Shown here: in pieces, positions 55,142 through 62,776 of the stretch | How the letters are laid out: the number at the start of each line of letters is the position of its first letter | Numbering within the stretch: the first letter of the stretch is position 1 | Assembly (NCBI RefSeq): GCF_041052385.1 | Contig: NZ_CP163439.1 | Span: 3,585,001-3,649,000, forward strand | DNA length: 64,000 nucleotides | From: Streptomyces sp. R28 | GTDB lineage: Bacteria; Actinomycetota; Actinomycetes; Streptomycetales; Streptomycetaceae | Direction: 5' to 3' | Program-made: the position numbers and the translations under genes | Notes under the pieces: generated by a model | The model's input: the letters and a program-made list of their open reading frames with translations, nothing else | Told to the model about the DNA's origin: nothing | The model's database searches: none

Positions 55142-56362
55142 ATGTCAGGTTCTGTGACCGCGATCGCGCCCCCCGGAGTTCACCGTCGGGTGCCGGTCGC
55201 CCTGGGTTCCTGCCTGGTCTCCTTCGCCGCGTTCTGGGTGGCCCAGCGGGCCGCGCACGTGTCGATGATCGACCTGATGGTGTATCGGGCCGAGGGCGCG
55301 ACCGTAAGGGCCGGAGGCGACCTGTACGCGCTGCGGACGACGGCCGCCCGGTTGCCGACCACCTACCCGCCGTTCGCCGCCCTGCTGTTCACTCCGCTGA
55401 CGCTCCTCGACACGGCGACCATGCGCATCCTGGCAACGGCTGGGAACCTCGCGCTGCTCATGGTGTTCGTCCGGCTGTCGCTGCGTCTGGTCGGGCACGC
55501 GCGCGTGGAGAGCGTCTGGTGGGTCGCGGCGGTGGCCGTGTGGTGTGAGCCGGTGTGGACGACGCTGCGGTACGGGCAGATCAACCTGCTGCTCGCCGTC
55601 CTGGTTCTGTGGGATCTGTCACGGCGCCCGGGAGACCGCTGGGCCGGCGTCGGCATCGGGCTCGCGGCGGCCGTCAAGCTGACGCCCGCCCTGTTCGCGG
55701 TGTTCCTGCTCGTCACCGGTGTCGTGGCCCGGCGCCGGCACGGCTCCGGCGGGCCCTGGCTGCGGCACGCGCGCGGGGCGGCCGCCTGGTTCATCGGGGC
55801 GACCCTGACGGCCGCGGCCGTACTGCCGTACGACTCCTGGCGCTTCTGGAGCCGCATGGTGTTCGCGGCGGGGCGCGTCGGGTACGCCGAGGACACCGCG
55901 AACCAGGCCCTGCGCGGGGTTCTCGCGCGCCTGCTGCACACTCCGGAGCCCGGGGCCGCCTGGATGGTCACGGCGGCCGTGGTGGGCGTGGCAGGGCTGG
56001 GCGTGGCCGTGGCGGCGGAGTTGGACGGGCGGCGGGCCTGGGCGGTGACGTCGTGTGCGGTGACGGCGCTGCTCGTCAGCCCGGTGTCCTGGTCGCACCA
56101 CTGGGTCTGGTGCCTGCCTGTCGTCCTGCTCCTCGGCACGCACGCGTACCGGGCCGCCGCCGTGAGCGCGCTGCTGGTCTTCTCCTCGTACGCCCTGTGG
56201 TGGGTGCCGCACGGCGCGGGACGGCACGAACTGCGCCAAAGCGGCATCGAGTTGACGTTGTCCGCCCTCTACGGGACGGCGGGTTGCCTTTTCCTCTTGA
56301 TCGCCGGGGTCACCCTCAGGAACCCCGGCCCCGGTCAGGACGCGCCGAAGATCAAGCCGTGA
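55142..56362 (+). CDS. GT87-family mannosyltransferase-like membrane protein
   Basis: A 406-residue polytopic protein of the GT87/DUF2029 family, polyprenyl-phosphate-mannose-dependent mannosyltransferases that extend actinobacterial glycolipids. Motifs include the loop with the catalytic-type Asp in SMIDLMVYRAEGATVRAGGD, the TTYPPFAALLFTPL stretch, YGQINLLLAVLVLWDL, and GIGLAAAVKLTPALFAVFLL; about ten hydrophobic segments are present. It stands alone between two tRNA-Ala genes. ATG 55142 lacks a clear ribosome site; GTG 55154 would be a minor alternative. Its end overlaps the convergent zinc-protein gene by 11 bases. Confidence 0.88.
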   Translation: MSGSVTAIAPPGVHRRVPVALGSCLVSFAAFWVAQRAAHVSMIDLMVYRAEGATVRAGGDLYALRTTAARLPTTYPPFAALLFTPLTLLDTATMRILATAGNLALLMVFVRLSLRLVGHARVESVWWVAAVAVWCEPVWTTLRYGQINLLLAVLVLWDLSRRPGDRWAGVGIGLAAAVKLTPALFAVFLLVTGVVARRRHGSGGPWLRHARGAAAWFIGATLTAAAVLPYDSWRFWSRMVFAAGRVGYAEDTANQALRGVLARLLHTPEPGAAWMVTAAVVGVAGLGVAVAAELDGRRAWAVTSCAVTALLVSPVSWSHHWVWCLPVVLLLGTHAYRAAAVSALLVFSSYALWWVPHGAGRHELRQSGIELTLSALYGTAGCLFLLIAGVTLRNPGPGQDAPKIKP

Positions 56363-56585
56363 CGAAGGAATAGAAGCGCTTGAGCGTGCAGTGTTCTTCG
56401 AGGAGACGGCCGTAGATCGGTTCGCCCTCGAGTTCACGGTACGTCTCGATCGGATCGCCTTTTATGATCAGCGCCCGCGCGCATTCCTCGCACCAGTACT
56501 GGTAGTCGGGGTTCACCGGTTCCATGTCACGGACGATCGGCGTTCCGCTGCCGCACCAGTCGCACTTTCGCCTGTGTGCACCCAT
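56352..56585 (-). CDS. Small zinc-finger-like protein (77 aa)
   Basis: A 77-residue protein with two cysteine pairs, KCDWCGSGTP and WCEECARAL, spaced about 25 residues apart to form one four-cysteine zinc site, and a helical C-terminus ending KRFYSFVTA. No enzyme motif is present; a nucleic-acid or protein-binding role is plausible. ATG 56585 follows only three bases after the stop of the 57-residue zinc-ribbon gene, so both are one transcription unit. Confidence 0.82.
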   Translation of the reverse strand: MGAHRRKCDWCGSGTPIVRDMEPVNPDYQYWCEECARALIIKGDPIETYRELEGEPIYGRLLEEHCTLKRFYSFVTA

Positions 56586-56588
56586 CGA

Positions 56589-56762
56589 TCAGCTCCAGCT
56601 GTGGCCGCAGGCCGTGCACACGTAGGAAATTCCGCCGTTGTCCCCGAGGAGCTGGGCGACATGGACGGAGCCACAGGAAGGGCAGCTGAGGCGGGTGATC
56701 GTATCCCGTGTCAAGGCTGCTGCGAAGAGGTGACCGACCTCTTCGAGGATGCTCGCAGGCAT
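56589..56762 (-). CDS. Small zinc-ribbon protein (57 aa)
   Basis: A 57-residue gene beginning MPASILEEVGHLFAAAL and ending VCTACGHSWS. It has a four-cysteine zinc ribbon (CPSCGS and CTACGH, 18 residues between pairs), like transcription-factor ribbons. GGAGG lies eight bases before the ATG at 56762, excellent evidence for translation. It is short enough to be missed by length-filtered gene calls. It is followed after three bases by the 77-residue zinc protein. Confidence 0.85.
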   Translation of the reverse strand: MPASILEEVGHLFAAALTRDTITRLSCPSCGSVHVAQLLGDNGGISYVCTACGHSWS

Positions 56763-57043
56763 CACTACTCCCTCCCGTCGGGCCGCGCTCCCTTCCGGCC
56801 GTTTGATTCTGCCACGGCCGGACCAATACGGTCAGCGACGCCTCAGTACCAGTCCGGACACGGCAGCCTCCTGGCGACCGCACGAACCGAGCGAACACGC
56901 ACCCCAAGCGCCTCCTGAGAGGTATACGCCTGCGAGGCCCAAGTGACTCAAGCCGGACCCGAACGGTTCAGCGAGGCGAGTGCCGCGCGCGAACCGGCCA
57001 CGGAAGCCCGGCCGTTGATCCGGGCGCCCGCCGCAGATACCAG
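56763..57043. other. Gene-free interval upstream of the zinc-ribbon pair
   Basis: No gene is visible between the zinc-ribbon start and the second tRNA-Ala terminator. The part nearest the gene should hold its promoter. The base composition is like the rest of the window. Confidence 0.6.
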
Positions 57044-57078
57044 AAGATCCCGCCGATCGAAGGGATCGGCGGGATCTT
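57044..57078 (-). terminator. tRNA-Ala (copy 2) terminator
   Basis: A perfect 15-bp stem AAGATCCCGCCGATC (57044-57058) with GATCGGCGGGATCTT (57064-57078), loop GAAGG. Similar to but not identical with the copy-1 terminator. Confidence 0.9.
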
Positions 57079-57090
57079 GTTGTCTCGCTG

Positions 57091-57163
57091 TGGAGCTAAG
57101 GAGAATTGAACTCCTGACCTCCTGCATGCCATGCAGGCGCTCTACCAACTGAGCTATAGCCCC
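57091..57163 (-). tRNA. tRNA-Ala(GGC), copy 2
   Basis: Identical in all 73 bases to the gene at 54969-55041, same strand, anticodon GGC, CCA not encoded. The flanks share only the terminator type and a few bases, so the copies are likely an old duplication kept identical by gene conversion. Confidence 0.97.
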
Positions 57164-57276
57164 TTGTGTTGTCCCGCTCGGCGGGGCGAACAAGAAGAAC
57201 TTTAGCCTGCGACCTGCCGGAAAGTGAAATCCGGGTCCCGGGTCGTCCCGGCCGGGACCGCCGGCGTCAGTCGTCG

Positions 57277-57954
57277 TCAGTCGTCGTCGCCGAGCACGGG
57301 CTCCGGCAGGGTGCCGGCGTTGTGCTCCAACAGACGCCAGCCGCGGGCACCCTCGCCCAGGACGGACCAGCAGCAGTTGGTGAGACCGCCGAGGCTCTCC
57401 CAGAACCGGGGCTCCAGGCCGAGGAGGCGGCCGATGGTCGTACGGATCGTGCCGCCGTGGCTGACCACGACGAGCGTGCCGTCGTCGGGCAGCTTCTCGG
57501 CGTGCCGGAGGACCACGGGGGCGGCGCGTTCGGCGACCTCGGTCTCCAGCTCACCGCCGCCGCGGCGCACCGGCTCACCGCGCTTCCACGCGGCGTACTC
57601 CTCGCCGTGGCGCTCGATGATCTCCTCGTGCGTCAGGCCCTGCCAGACGCCCGCGTAGGTCTCGCGCAGGCCCTCGTCGTGCGTCACCTCCAGGCCGGTG
57701 AGCGCGGCCAGCTCGGCGGCCGTGTTCGCGGCGCGCTGGAGGTCGGAGGCGATGATCGCGTCCGGCTTGAGGCCCGCGAGCAGCCGGGCGGCGCGGCGGG
57801 CCTGGGAGATGCCGGCCTCGGTGAGGGCGACGTCCGTGGAGCCCTGGAAGCGGCGCTCCACGTTCCAGGAGGTCTGGCCGTGCCGCCACAGGATGACGCG
57901 GCGGCCCCGGCCGGACCTGCCCGCGGTCACCTCGCCGGTGGCGCTCACCGCCAC
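57277..57954 (-). CDS. Histidine phosphatase family protein
   Basis: A 225-residue phosphoglycerate-mutase-like phosphatase. The catalytic RHG motif is in VILWRHGQTSWNVERRFQG (~residue 25) and the second histidine in LVVVSHGGTIRTTIG (~165); DEGLRETYAGVWQG carries the acid residue. The substrate is uncertain; actinobacterial relatives include glucosyl-3-phosphoglycerate phosphatases. The GTG start at 57954 overlaps the rsfS stop by 10 bases; a second GTG at 57948 is possible. Cotranscribed with rsfS. Confidence 0.9.
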   Translation of the reverse strand: MAVSATGEVTAGRSGRGRRVILWRHGQTSWNVERRFQGSTDVALTEAGISQARRAARLLAGLKPDAIIASDLQRAANTAAELAALTGLEVTHDEGLRETYAGVWQGLTHEEIIERHGEEYAAWKRGEPVRRGGGELETEVAERAAPVVLRHAEKLPDDGTLVVVSHGGTIRTTIGRLLGLEPRFWESLGGLTNCCWSVLGEGARGWRLLEHNAGTLPEPVLGDDD

Positions 57955-58391
57955 TCACCACCCAGCTCGGCGGCCTCCTCGTCGGCCTGTAGCTTGGCGT
58001 GCTCCGCGGCCTTGCCGCGGGTGGCCCTGGCGTCGTCGGGCAGCTCGAGCTCGGGGCAGTCCTTCCACAGCCGCTCCAGGGCGTAGAAGACGCGCTCCTC
58101 GCTGTGCTGGACGTGCACCACGATGTCGACGTAGTCGAGCAGCACCCAGCGGGCCTCGCGGTCGCCCTCACGGCGCACCGGCTTGGCGCCGAGCTCCTTC
58201 AGGAGCCGCTCCTCGATCTCGTCGACGATCGACTTGACCTGGCGGTCGTTGGGCGCGGAGGCCAGCAGGAAAGCGTCCGTGATCGACAGGACGTCGCTCA
58301 CGTCGTAGGCGATGATGTCGTGCGCGAGCTTGTCGGCGGCCGCCTGTGCGGCGGTGGTGACGAGCTCGAGAGAACGGTCGGTAGCGGTCAC
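57945..58391 (-). CDS. rsfS: Ribosome silencing factor RsfS
   Basis: RsfS binds protein L14 and blocks subunit joining during starvation; 148 residues. Family marks are DIIAYDVSDVLSITDAFLLA, ASAPNDRQVKSIVDEIEE, GDREARWVLLDYVDIVVHV and HSEERVFYALERLWKDC. A C-terminal acidic tail follows the conserved domain (~115 residues). GTG 58391 starts the conserved part; open frame upstream is not family-like. The LCP gene upstream ends in its own terminator, so rsfS has a separate promoter or relies on readthrough. Confidence 0.94.
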   Translation of the reverse strand: MTATDRSLELVTTAAQAAADKLAHDIIAYDVSDVLSITDAFLLASAPNDRQVKSIVDEIEERLLKELGAKPVRREGDREARWVLLDYVDIVVHVQHSEERVFYALERLWKDCPELELPDDARATRGKAAEHAKLQADEEAAELGGEWR

Positions 58392-58449
58392 TACAAGGCT
58401 TTCGGGTCGGCGGTCGGTTGACCTCAAGGGTCTCATGGACCGCCGACAG

Positions 58450-58481
58450 CACCCCACGTGATTATCGGCTCACGTGGGGTG
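58450..58481 (-). terminator. Terminator of the nadD-LCP unit
   Basis: CACCCCACGTGA (58450-58461) and TCACGTGGGGTG (58470-58481) form a perfect 12-bp stem with an 8-base loop, 18 bases past the LCP stop codon. Confidence 0.88.
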
Positions 58482-58498
58482 CCCCGGTGCCTCGCCTG

Positions 58499-60202
58499 CT
58501 ACGAGGACGACGGTTCGTAGTCCTGGCCGAGGACCACCGAGACGTCCGCGTTCGCGGACACGTCCCCCTTGGTGACCGCTGCGGAGGACAGGCCCAGGGT
58601 CTTGGCGACCTCGGTGGCGTTGTCCTTGTCGGCGGCGTCGGCGTAGACGACCTCGGACGTGGCCGCGGTGGACGCCGAACCGCCCTCCAGGAAGGTGAAG
58701 CCGCCGTTCAGCAGTACCACCCGGGCCTTGTCGGTGTTGCCCTTGACGCCGCTGGCGTTGCGGACGGAGACGCGGACTGCGGCGTCCTTGTCGGGGCTCT
58801 TGGCGGTGCCGCCGAGGACGTCCTTGACGACACTGGCGCCCGCCTGTGCGCTCAGCGTGCCGTCGGTCTGGACGGGCAGCAGAGCCGTCTTGTAGTCGCC
58901 GCCCTTGGCGAGGTCGGCGAGCTTGGCGAGGAAGGCGCCGAGGTCCTTGTCGGTCAGCGGCGGCTCGATGATCATCCCGAGCGTCTGCACGGTGGTCGTC
59001 GCGCCCTGGGTGTCCGAGGTCAGCTTGCGCAGCACGGCCTGCATGACCTGCCCGAACCGCTCCAGCTGGGCGTTCGGGGCCTCGCCCGGGGCGCTGTAGG
59101 TCGCGTAGGCGACGGCCATCTTGCCGCTGAGGGTCTGGGCCTCGCCCTTGCGCACGAGGGGCGCGGCGCCCTTGGACTTGGCGCCCGGGTCGGGCACGTC
59201 GGTGTCGGTGTCGACGTCGATGTTGCCGACCAGGTCGACGAGGTTCTGCAGGTAGGGGGTGTCCAGTCGCCAGGTGCCCTGGATCTCGGTGCCGAGGACG
59301 GTGTCGATCGCGTCGCGCGTCCCGGAGGATCCGTCGTCGTCGACCGACTTGGCGAGGGTGGTCGTGGAGCCGTCGTCGCCGGTCAGGGCGAGGGAGTTGG
59401 GCAGCAGGACGGTGGTGCCCCGGTTGGTGGTGGTGTTGTCGACGAGCAGCGCCGTGGAGGTGCCGCCCTTCTTGGTGTTGTGCAGGTGGACGACGATCAC
59501 GTCCCGCTTCTGGGCGCCCACGGCCGTCGCGGTGCCCTCCTTGCGGTCGGGCGACGACAGGCCGGGCAGCTTCCCGGCGTACCAGAGGTAGCCGACGCCG
59601 CCGGCCGCGGCGACCGCCAGGACGACCACGAGCGCGATCACCCGCGCGCGTGCCCGCCGCCGGGCCTCTTCACGGCGCTCGGTGCGGTTCTCCGTGAACT
59701 TCAGCCAGTCGATGACGTCCTCGGAGTCCGAGTCGGGCTCCTCGACGAAGGCGAACTGCTCGGTGCGGTAGTCCCGTTCGCCCCGGTCCTGGGCCACCTG
59801 CTCCTCGACCGGCCCGGCCTGGTGCGGGATGTACGCGGTCTGCTCGGCGACGCGGTGCTGCTGACCGCTGGTGGCGGTACGGCCGTACGGGTCGTACGGC
59901 GGCGAGTGTCCGCCGGCCTGCTGCTGGTGGTGGTGCGTGCCGGTGCCGTACGGGTCGTAGGCGGGCGTGGGCGGCTGCTGACCGGTGTCGCCGCTGCCGT
60001 AGGGGTCGTACGGCGGGACCGGCTGCTGTCGGCCGGTCGCGTACGGATCGTAGCCGTACCCCTGCTGTGCGTAGGGGTCGTACGACTGCTGGGGCGGCTG
60101 CTGCTGTGGCGGGACCTGTCGGTACACCGGCCGCCCGTACTCGTCGTAGCCGACGACTTCGTACTGGTCATCCCCGTACCCCGCGTCGTATCGGTCGTTC
60201 AC
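58499..60202 (-). CDS. LCP-family (LytR-CpsA-Psr) protein with LytR_C domain, catalytic residues replaced
   Basis: A 567-residue membrane protein. Residues 1-130 are Tyr/Pro/Gln-rich with repeated YDPYG units; one helix follows (VIALVVVLAVAAAGGVGYLW, ~residue 185). An LCP-like extracellular domain spans ~215-440 and a LytR_C domain ~475-560 (VRVSVRNASGVKGNTDKARV). LCP enzymes attach glycopolymers to peptidoglycan. Where they have R-SDT and SIPRDT-like arginine/aspartate clusters, this protein reads GTSTALLVDN and TVLLPNSLALTG, so transferase activity is doubtful. GTG 60202 has AGGGG seven bases upstream. It follows nadD by 26 bases. Confidence 0.85.
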   Translation of the reverse strand: MNDRYDAGYGDDQYEVVGYDEYGRPVYRQVPPQQQPPQQSYDPYAQQGYGYDPYATGRQQPVPPYDPYGSGDTGQQPPTPAYDPYGTGTHHHQQQAGGHSPPYDPYGRTATSGQQHRVAEQTAYIPHQAGPVEEQVAQDRGERDYRTEQFAFVEEPDSDSEDVIDWLKFTENRTERREEARRRARARVIALVVVLAVAAAGGVGYLWYAGKLPGLSSPDRKEGTATAVGAQKRDVIVVHLHNTKKGGTSTALLVDNTTTNRGTTVLLPNSLALTGDDGSTTTLAKSVDDDGSSGTRDAIDTVLGTEIQGTWRLDTPYLQNLVDLVGNIDVDTDTDVPDPGAKSKGAAPLVRKGEAQTLSGKMAVAYATYSAPGEAPNAQLERFGQVMQAVLRKLTSDTQGATTTVQTLGMIIEPPLTDKDLGAFLAKLADLAKGGDYKTALLPVQTDGTLSAQAGASVVKDVLGGTAKSPDKDAAVRVSVRNASGVKGNTDKARVVLLNGGFTFLEGGSASTAATSEVVYADAADKDNATEVAKTLGLSSAAVTKGDVSANADVSVVLGQDYEPSSS

Positions 60203-60228
60203 CGGTTGCCCCTCTCGGCTCACTCGCC

Positions 60229-60852
60229 TCACTCGCCGCGGTACAGATCGCGCTTGTCGATGTAGCGCACGACTCCGTCCGGCACCAGATACCAGATGGG
60301 GTCGCCCTTTGCGACTCTCGCGCGGCAATCGGTGGACGAGATGGCCAGCGCGGGAACCTCGACCAACGACACGCCGCCCTCCGGGAGCCCGGAGTCGTCG
60401 AGGTGATGGCCGGGCCGGGTGACCCCGATGAAGTGCGCGAGGGAGAACAGCTCCACCGAGTCCCGCCAGGTCAGGATCTGGCCGAGGGCGTCTGCGCCGG
60501 TGATGAAGAAGAGGTCGGTGTCCGGGTTGAGCGCACGCAGGTCACGCAGGGTGTCCACGGTGTACGTCGGGCCGCCGCGGTCGATGTCGATGCGGCTGAC
60601 GGAGAACTGCGGGTTCTCGGCGGTGGCGATGACCGTCATCAGATAGCGGTCCTCGGCCGGGGAGACGTGTCGGTGACTCTTCTGCCACGGCTGACCGGTC
60701 GGCACGAACATGACCTCGTCGAGGTGGAACTGCGCGGCGACCTCGCTGGCCGCGACGAGGTGGCCGTGGTGGATCGGATCAAACGTTCCACCCATGACGC
60801 CGAGGCGGCGCTTGCCGTGGCTCGACGGGCCGCTTCCGGGGCCGGTAGGCAT
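60229..60852 (-). CDS. nadD: Nicotinate-nucleotide adenylyltransferase
   Basis: NadD converts nicotinate mononucleotide and ATP to deamido-NAD in the cytoplasm; 207 residues. The nucleotide-binding [17 protein letters not shown] near residue 25 (with the H-x-G-H motif) and the C-terminal [10 protein letters not shown] (ISSTxxR) are intact, as is [17 protein letters not shown] 60852 has GGGAGA six bases upstream; an in-frame ATG at 60867 overlaps that site. The conserved nadD-LCP-rsfS order is typical of Streptomyces. Confidence 0.95.
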   Translation of the reverse strand: MPTGPGSGPSSHGKRRLGVMGGTFDPIHHGHLVAASEVAAQFHLDEVMFVPTGQPWQKSHRHVSPAEDRYLMTVIATAENPQFSVSRIDIDRGGPTYTVDTLRDLRALNPDTDLFFITGADALGQILTWRDSVELFSLAHFIGVTRPGHHLDDSGLPEGGVSLVEVPALAISSTDCRARVAKGDPIWYLVPDGVVRYIDKRDLYRGE

Positions 60853-60947
60853 GTCCTGCTCTCCCATGCGTGCAGACCCTACCGGCCCCGCCTGAGGGGC
60901 TTCGGCCGACAGCTGCCCGGGCGGACCGGGAGGGGCCTGGTCGGGAC

Positions 60948-61112
60948 TCAGCGGTCGCGGTTGAAGCGGGTGGTGATCCACAGCAGGAGCAGCAGGATGA
61001 CGAATGCGCCACCCCCGGTGAGCAACGGGCTGATGCTGTTGTGGTTGCCACCGTGTTCCTCGCCCTCGGCGGCGAGGGTGACCAACTGGGCAGCGGCGCT
61101 GTGGAAGCTCAT
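60948..61112 (-). CDS. Small single-span membrane protein (54 aa)
   Basis: A 54-residue protein: [20 protein letters not shown], a Gly/Asn/His stretch, then the hydrophobic [20 protein letters not shown] and a short basic tail FNRDR. The helix followed by positive residues predicts an N-out/C-in single-pass protein. The ribosome site is weak (AGG about 11 bases before). It lies upstream of nadD and next to a similar 53-residue gene. Too short for many automatic callers. Confidence 0.75.
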   Translation of the reverse strand: MSFHSAAAQLVTLAAEGEEHGGNHNSISPLLTGGGAFVILLLLLWITTRFNRDR

Positions 61113-61243
61113 CTTCGGCGTGACCTATCGCGTGTGGGCGGGATAAAGATGTCGGCTCATCGTAAGCGGGCCCCATCACGGCGATCACGCCGACTCCACC
61201 GTTGGGGCGCCTGCGACGGCCCGCCGGGAACCTTCCCGGGGGC

Positions 61244-61405
61244 TCACTCGTCCTTCCGCCTGTAGCCCCGCAACAGGAACCACGCGGTCAGCACACAACC
61301 CACGACCATCACGATCAGTACGACCCGGAGCAGATTCCCCGCCCCCTGCTGCTCGGCCGCGCTCGCGGCCTCGGTGAGCCAGGCGGCTGCGGGGTTGTGC
61401 TCCAT
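61244..61405 (-). CDS. Small single-span membrane protein (53 aa)
   Basis: A 53-residue protein: [20 protein letters not shown], then a membrane helix ([20 protein letters not shown]) and a charged tail [15 protein letters not shown] lies nine bases before the ATG at 61405, strong evidence for translation. Topology matches the 54-residue protein encoded 131 bases downstream. The function is unknown; the two may be paired membrane microproteins. Confidence 0.85.
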   Translation of the reverse strand: MEHNPAAAWLTEAASAAEQQGAGNLLRVVLIVMVVGCVLTAWFLLRGYRRKDE

Positions 61406-61541
61406 GGCGCGGAACTCCTTCGCTGTAGTGCCCGTCCACGGTAACTCCGCCTAGGCTGGGCTCTGCTTCGGGGGCGCAAAGGGCTGAACAAGGCTCCGCA
61501 AAGGGCCGCAGAGAGCCATCCACACGCACATGGGGGAAGAC

Positions 61542-62639
61542 ATGTCCGACGGCCACGAGCACAACGGGCACGAGCACGTACCGAGCAGGCAGCGCAGGCG
61601 TTTCCCGGGGATCTCCTCGCGTGCGTACGAGCACCCGGCGGACCGCTCGGCCCTGGTGGCCCTGCGCAAGCTCAGCGGCTTCGACACGGTCTTCAAGGCC
61701 CTGAGCGGCCTGCTGCCCGAGCGCAGCCTCCGCCTGCTGTTCCTGTCCGACTCGGTGCGGGTGTCGGACCAGCAGTTCGCGCACCTCAACGACATGCTGC
61801 GGGACGCCTGTTACATCCTGGACCTGGAGAAGGTCCCGCCGATGTACGTCAACCAGGACCCGGTGCCGAACGCCATGTGCATCGGCCTGGACGAGCCGAT
61901 CATCGTGGTCACCACGGGGCTGCTGGAGCTGCTCGACGAGGAGGAGATGCGGGCGGTGGTCGGCCACGAGGTGGGCCACGCCCTCTCCGGCCACTCGGTC
62001 TACCGCACGATCCTCCTCTTCCTGACCAGCCTGGCCGTCCGGGTCGCCTGGATCCCGCTGGGCAACCTCGCGATCATGGCGATCGTGACGGCGCTGCGGG
62101 AGTGGTTCCGCAAGTCGGAGCTGTCCGCGGACCGGGCGGGTCTGCTCGTCGGCCAGGACCTCCAGGCCTCGATGCGCGGTCTGATGAAGCTCGCGGGCGG
62201 CCACCACCTGCACGAGATGAACGTGGACGCGTTCCTGAAGCAGGCAGAGGAGTACGAGGCGGGCGGCGACCTGCGCGACTCGGTCCTGAAGATCCTGACC
62301 GTCCTGCCCCGCTCCCACCCCTTCACCACGGTCCGCGCGGCCGAGCTGAAGAAGTGGGCCGAGTCCCGCGACTACCAGCGGATCATGGACGGCCACTACC
62401 CGCGCCGCGCGGAGGACAAGGACACGTCCGTCACCGACTCCTTCCGCGAGTCCGCGTCCCACTACGCCACCCACGTGAAGTCCTCCAAGGACCCCCTGAT
62501 GAAGCTGGTCACGGACATCGCCGACGGCGCGGGGGACCTGGGCGGCCGGGTACGAAGGGGCTTCGGCGGCTTCACGAGCGCCCCGCCGAAGGACGAGCCG
62601 CGGCGGGACGAAGGCGACGACCGCGGCACCGACAACTGA
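61542..62639 (+). CDS. M48-family zinc metallopeptidase
   Basis: A 365-residue M48 peptidase. The zinc motif is VVGHEVGHALSGHSVYRTI (HExxH) near residue 148, with the third ligand likely Glu in REWFRKSELSADRAGLL (~195); hydrophobic segments (ILLFLTSLAVRVAWIPLGNL) flank it. A C-terminal hydrophilic tail from residue ~300 ends acidic. HtpX-like quality-control proteases have the same core, but the N-terminal membrane pair of HtpX is missing. ATG 61542 is preceded by GGGGGAAG; ATG 61530 is an alternative. Divergent from the 53-residue gene. Confidence 0.9.
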   Translation: MSDGHEHNGHEHVPSRQRRRFPGISSRAYEHPADRSALVALRKLSGFDTVFKALSGLLPERSLRLLFLSDSVRVSDQQFAHLNDMLRDACYILDLEKVPPMYVNQDPVPNAMCIGLDEPIIVVTTGLLELLDEEEMRAVVGHEVGHALSGHSVYRTILLFLTSLAVRVAWIPLGNLAIMAIVTALREWFRKSELSADRAGLLVGQDLQASMRGLMKLAGGHHLHEMNVDAFLKQAEEYEAGGDLRDSVLKILTVLPRSHPFTTVRAAELKKWAESRDYQRIMDGHYPRRAEDKDTSVTDSFRESASHYATHVKSSKDPLMKLVTDIADGAGDLGGRVRRGFGGFTSAPPKDEPRRDEGDDRGTDN

Positions 62640-62654
62640 CGGAACTGCGAAAGG

Positions 62655-62770
62655 GCATTTCAGCCCGTCCGTGGGCCGCAGGCCCCCAGACGGGGGTGCG
62701 AACAGGCAGCGCCCCTGGGGATGGGACGGGCGGGGGCGGCTGCATTGATCAGCGGCTCCGCCGCGGGCCG
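62655..62770. repeat. Decayed dispersed repeat, relative of 1160-1343 and 33932-33989
   Basis: The 137-base gap between the M48 and next gene contains CAGCCCGTCCG, a CCCCCAGACGGGGG stem, GGATGGGACGGGCGGGGGCG (as in copy 1) and GCGGCTCCGCCGCG (as in the other family). It looks like a mosaic of both repeat families at a convergent gene junction. Confidence 0.65.
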
Positions 62771-62776
62771 CCCGGC

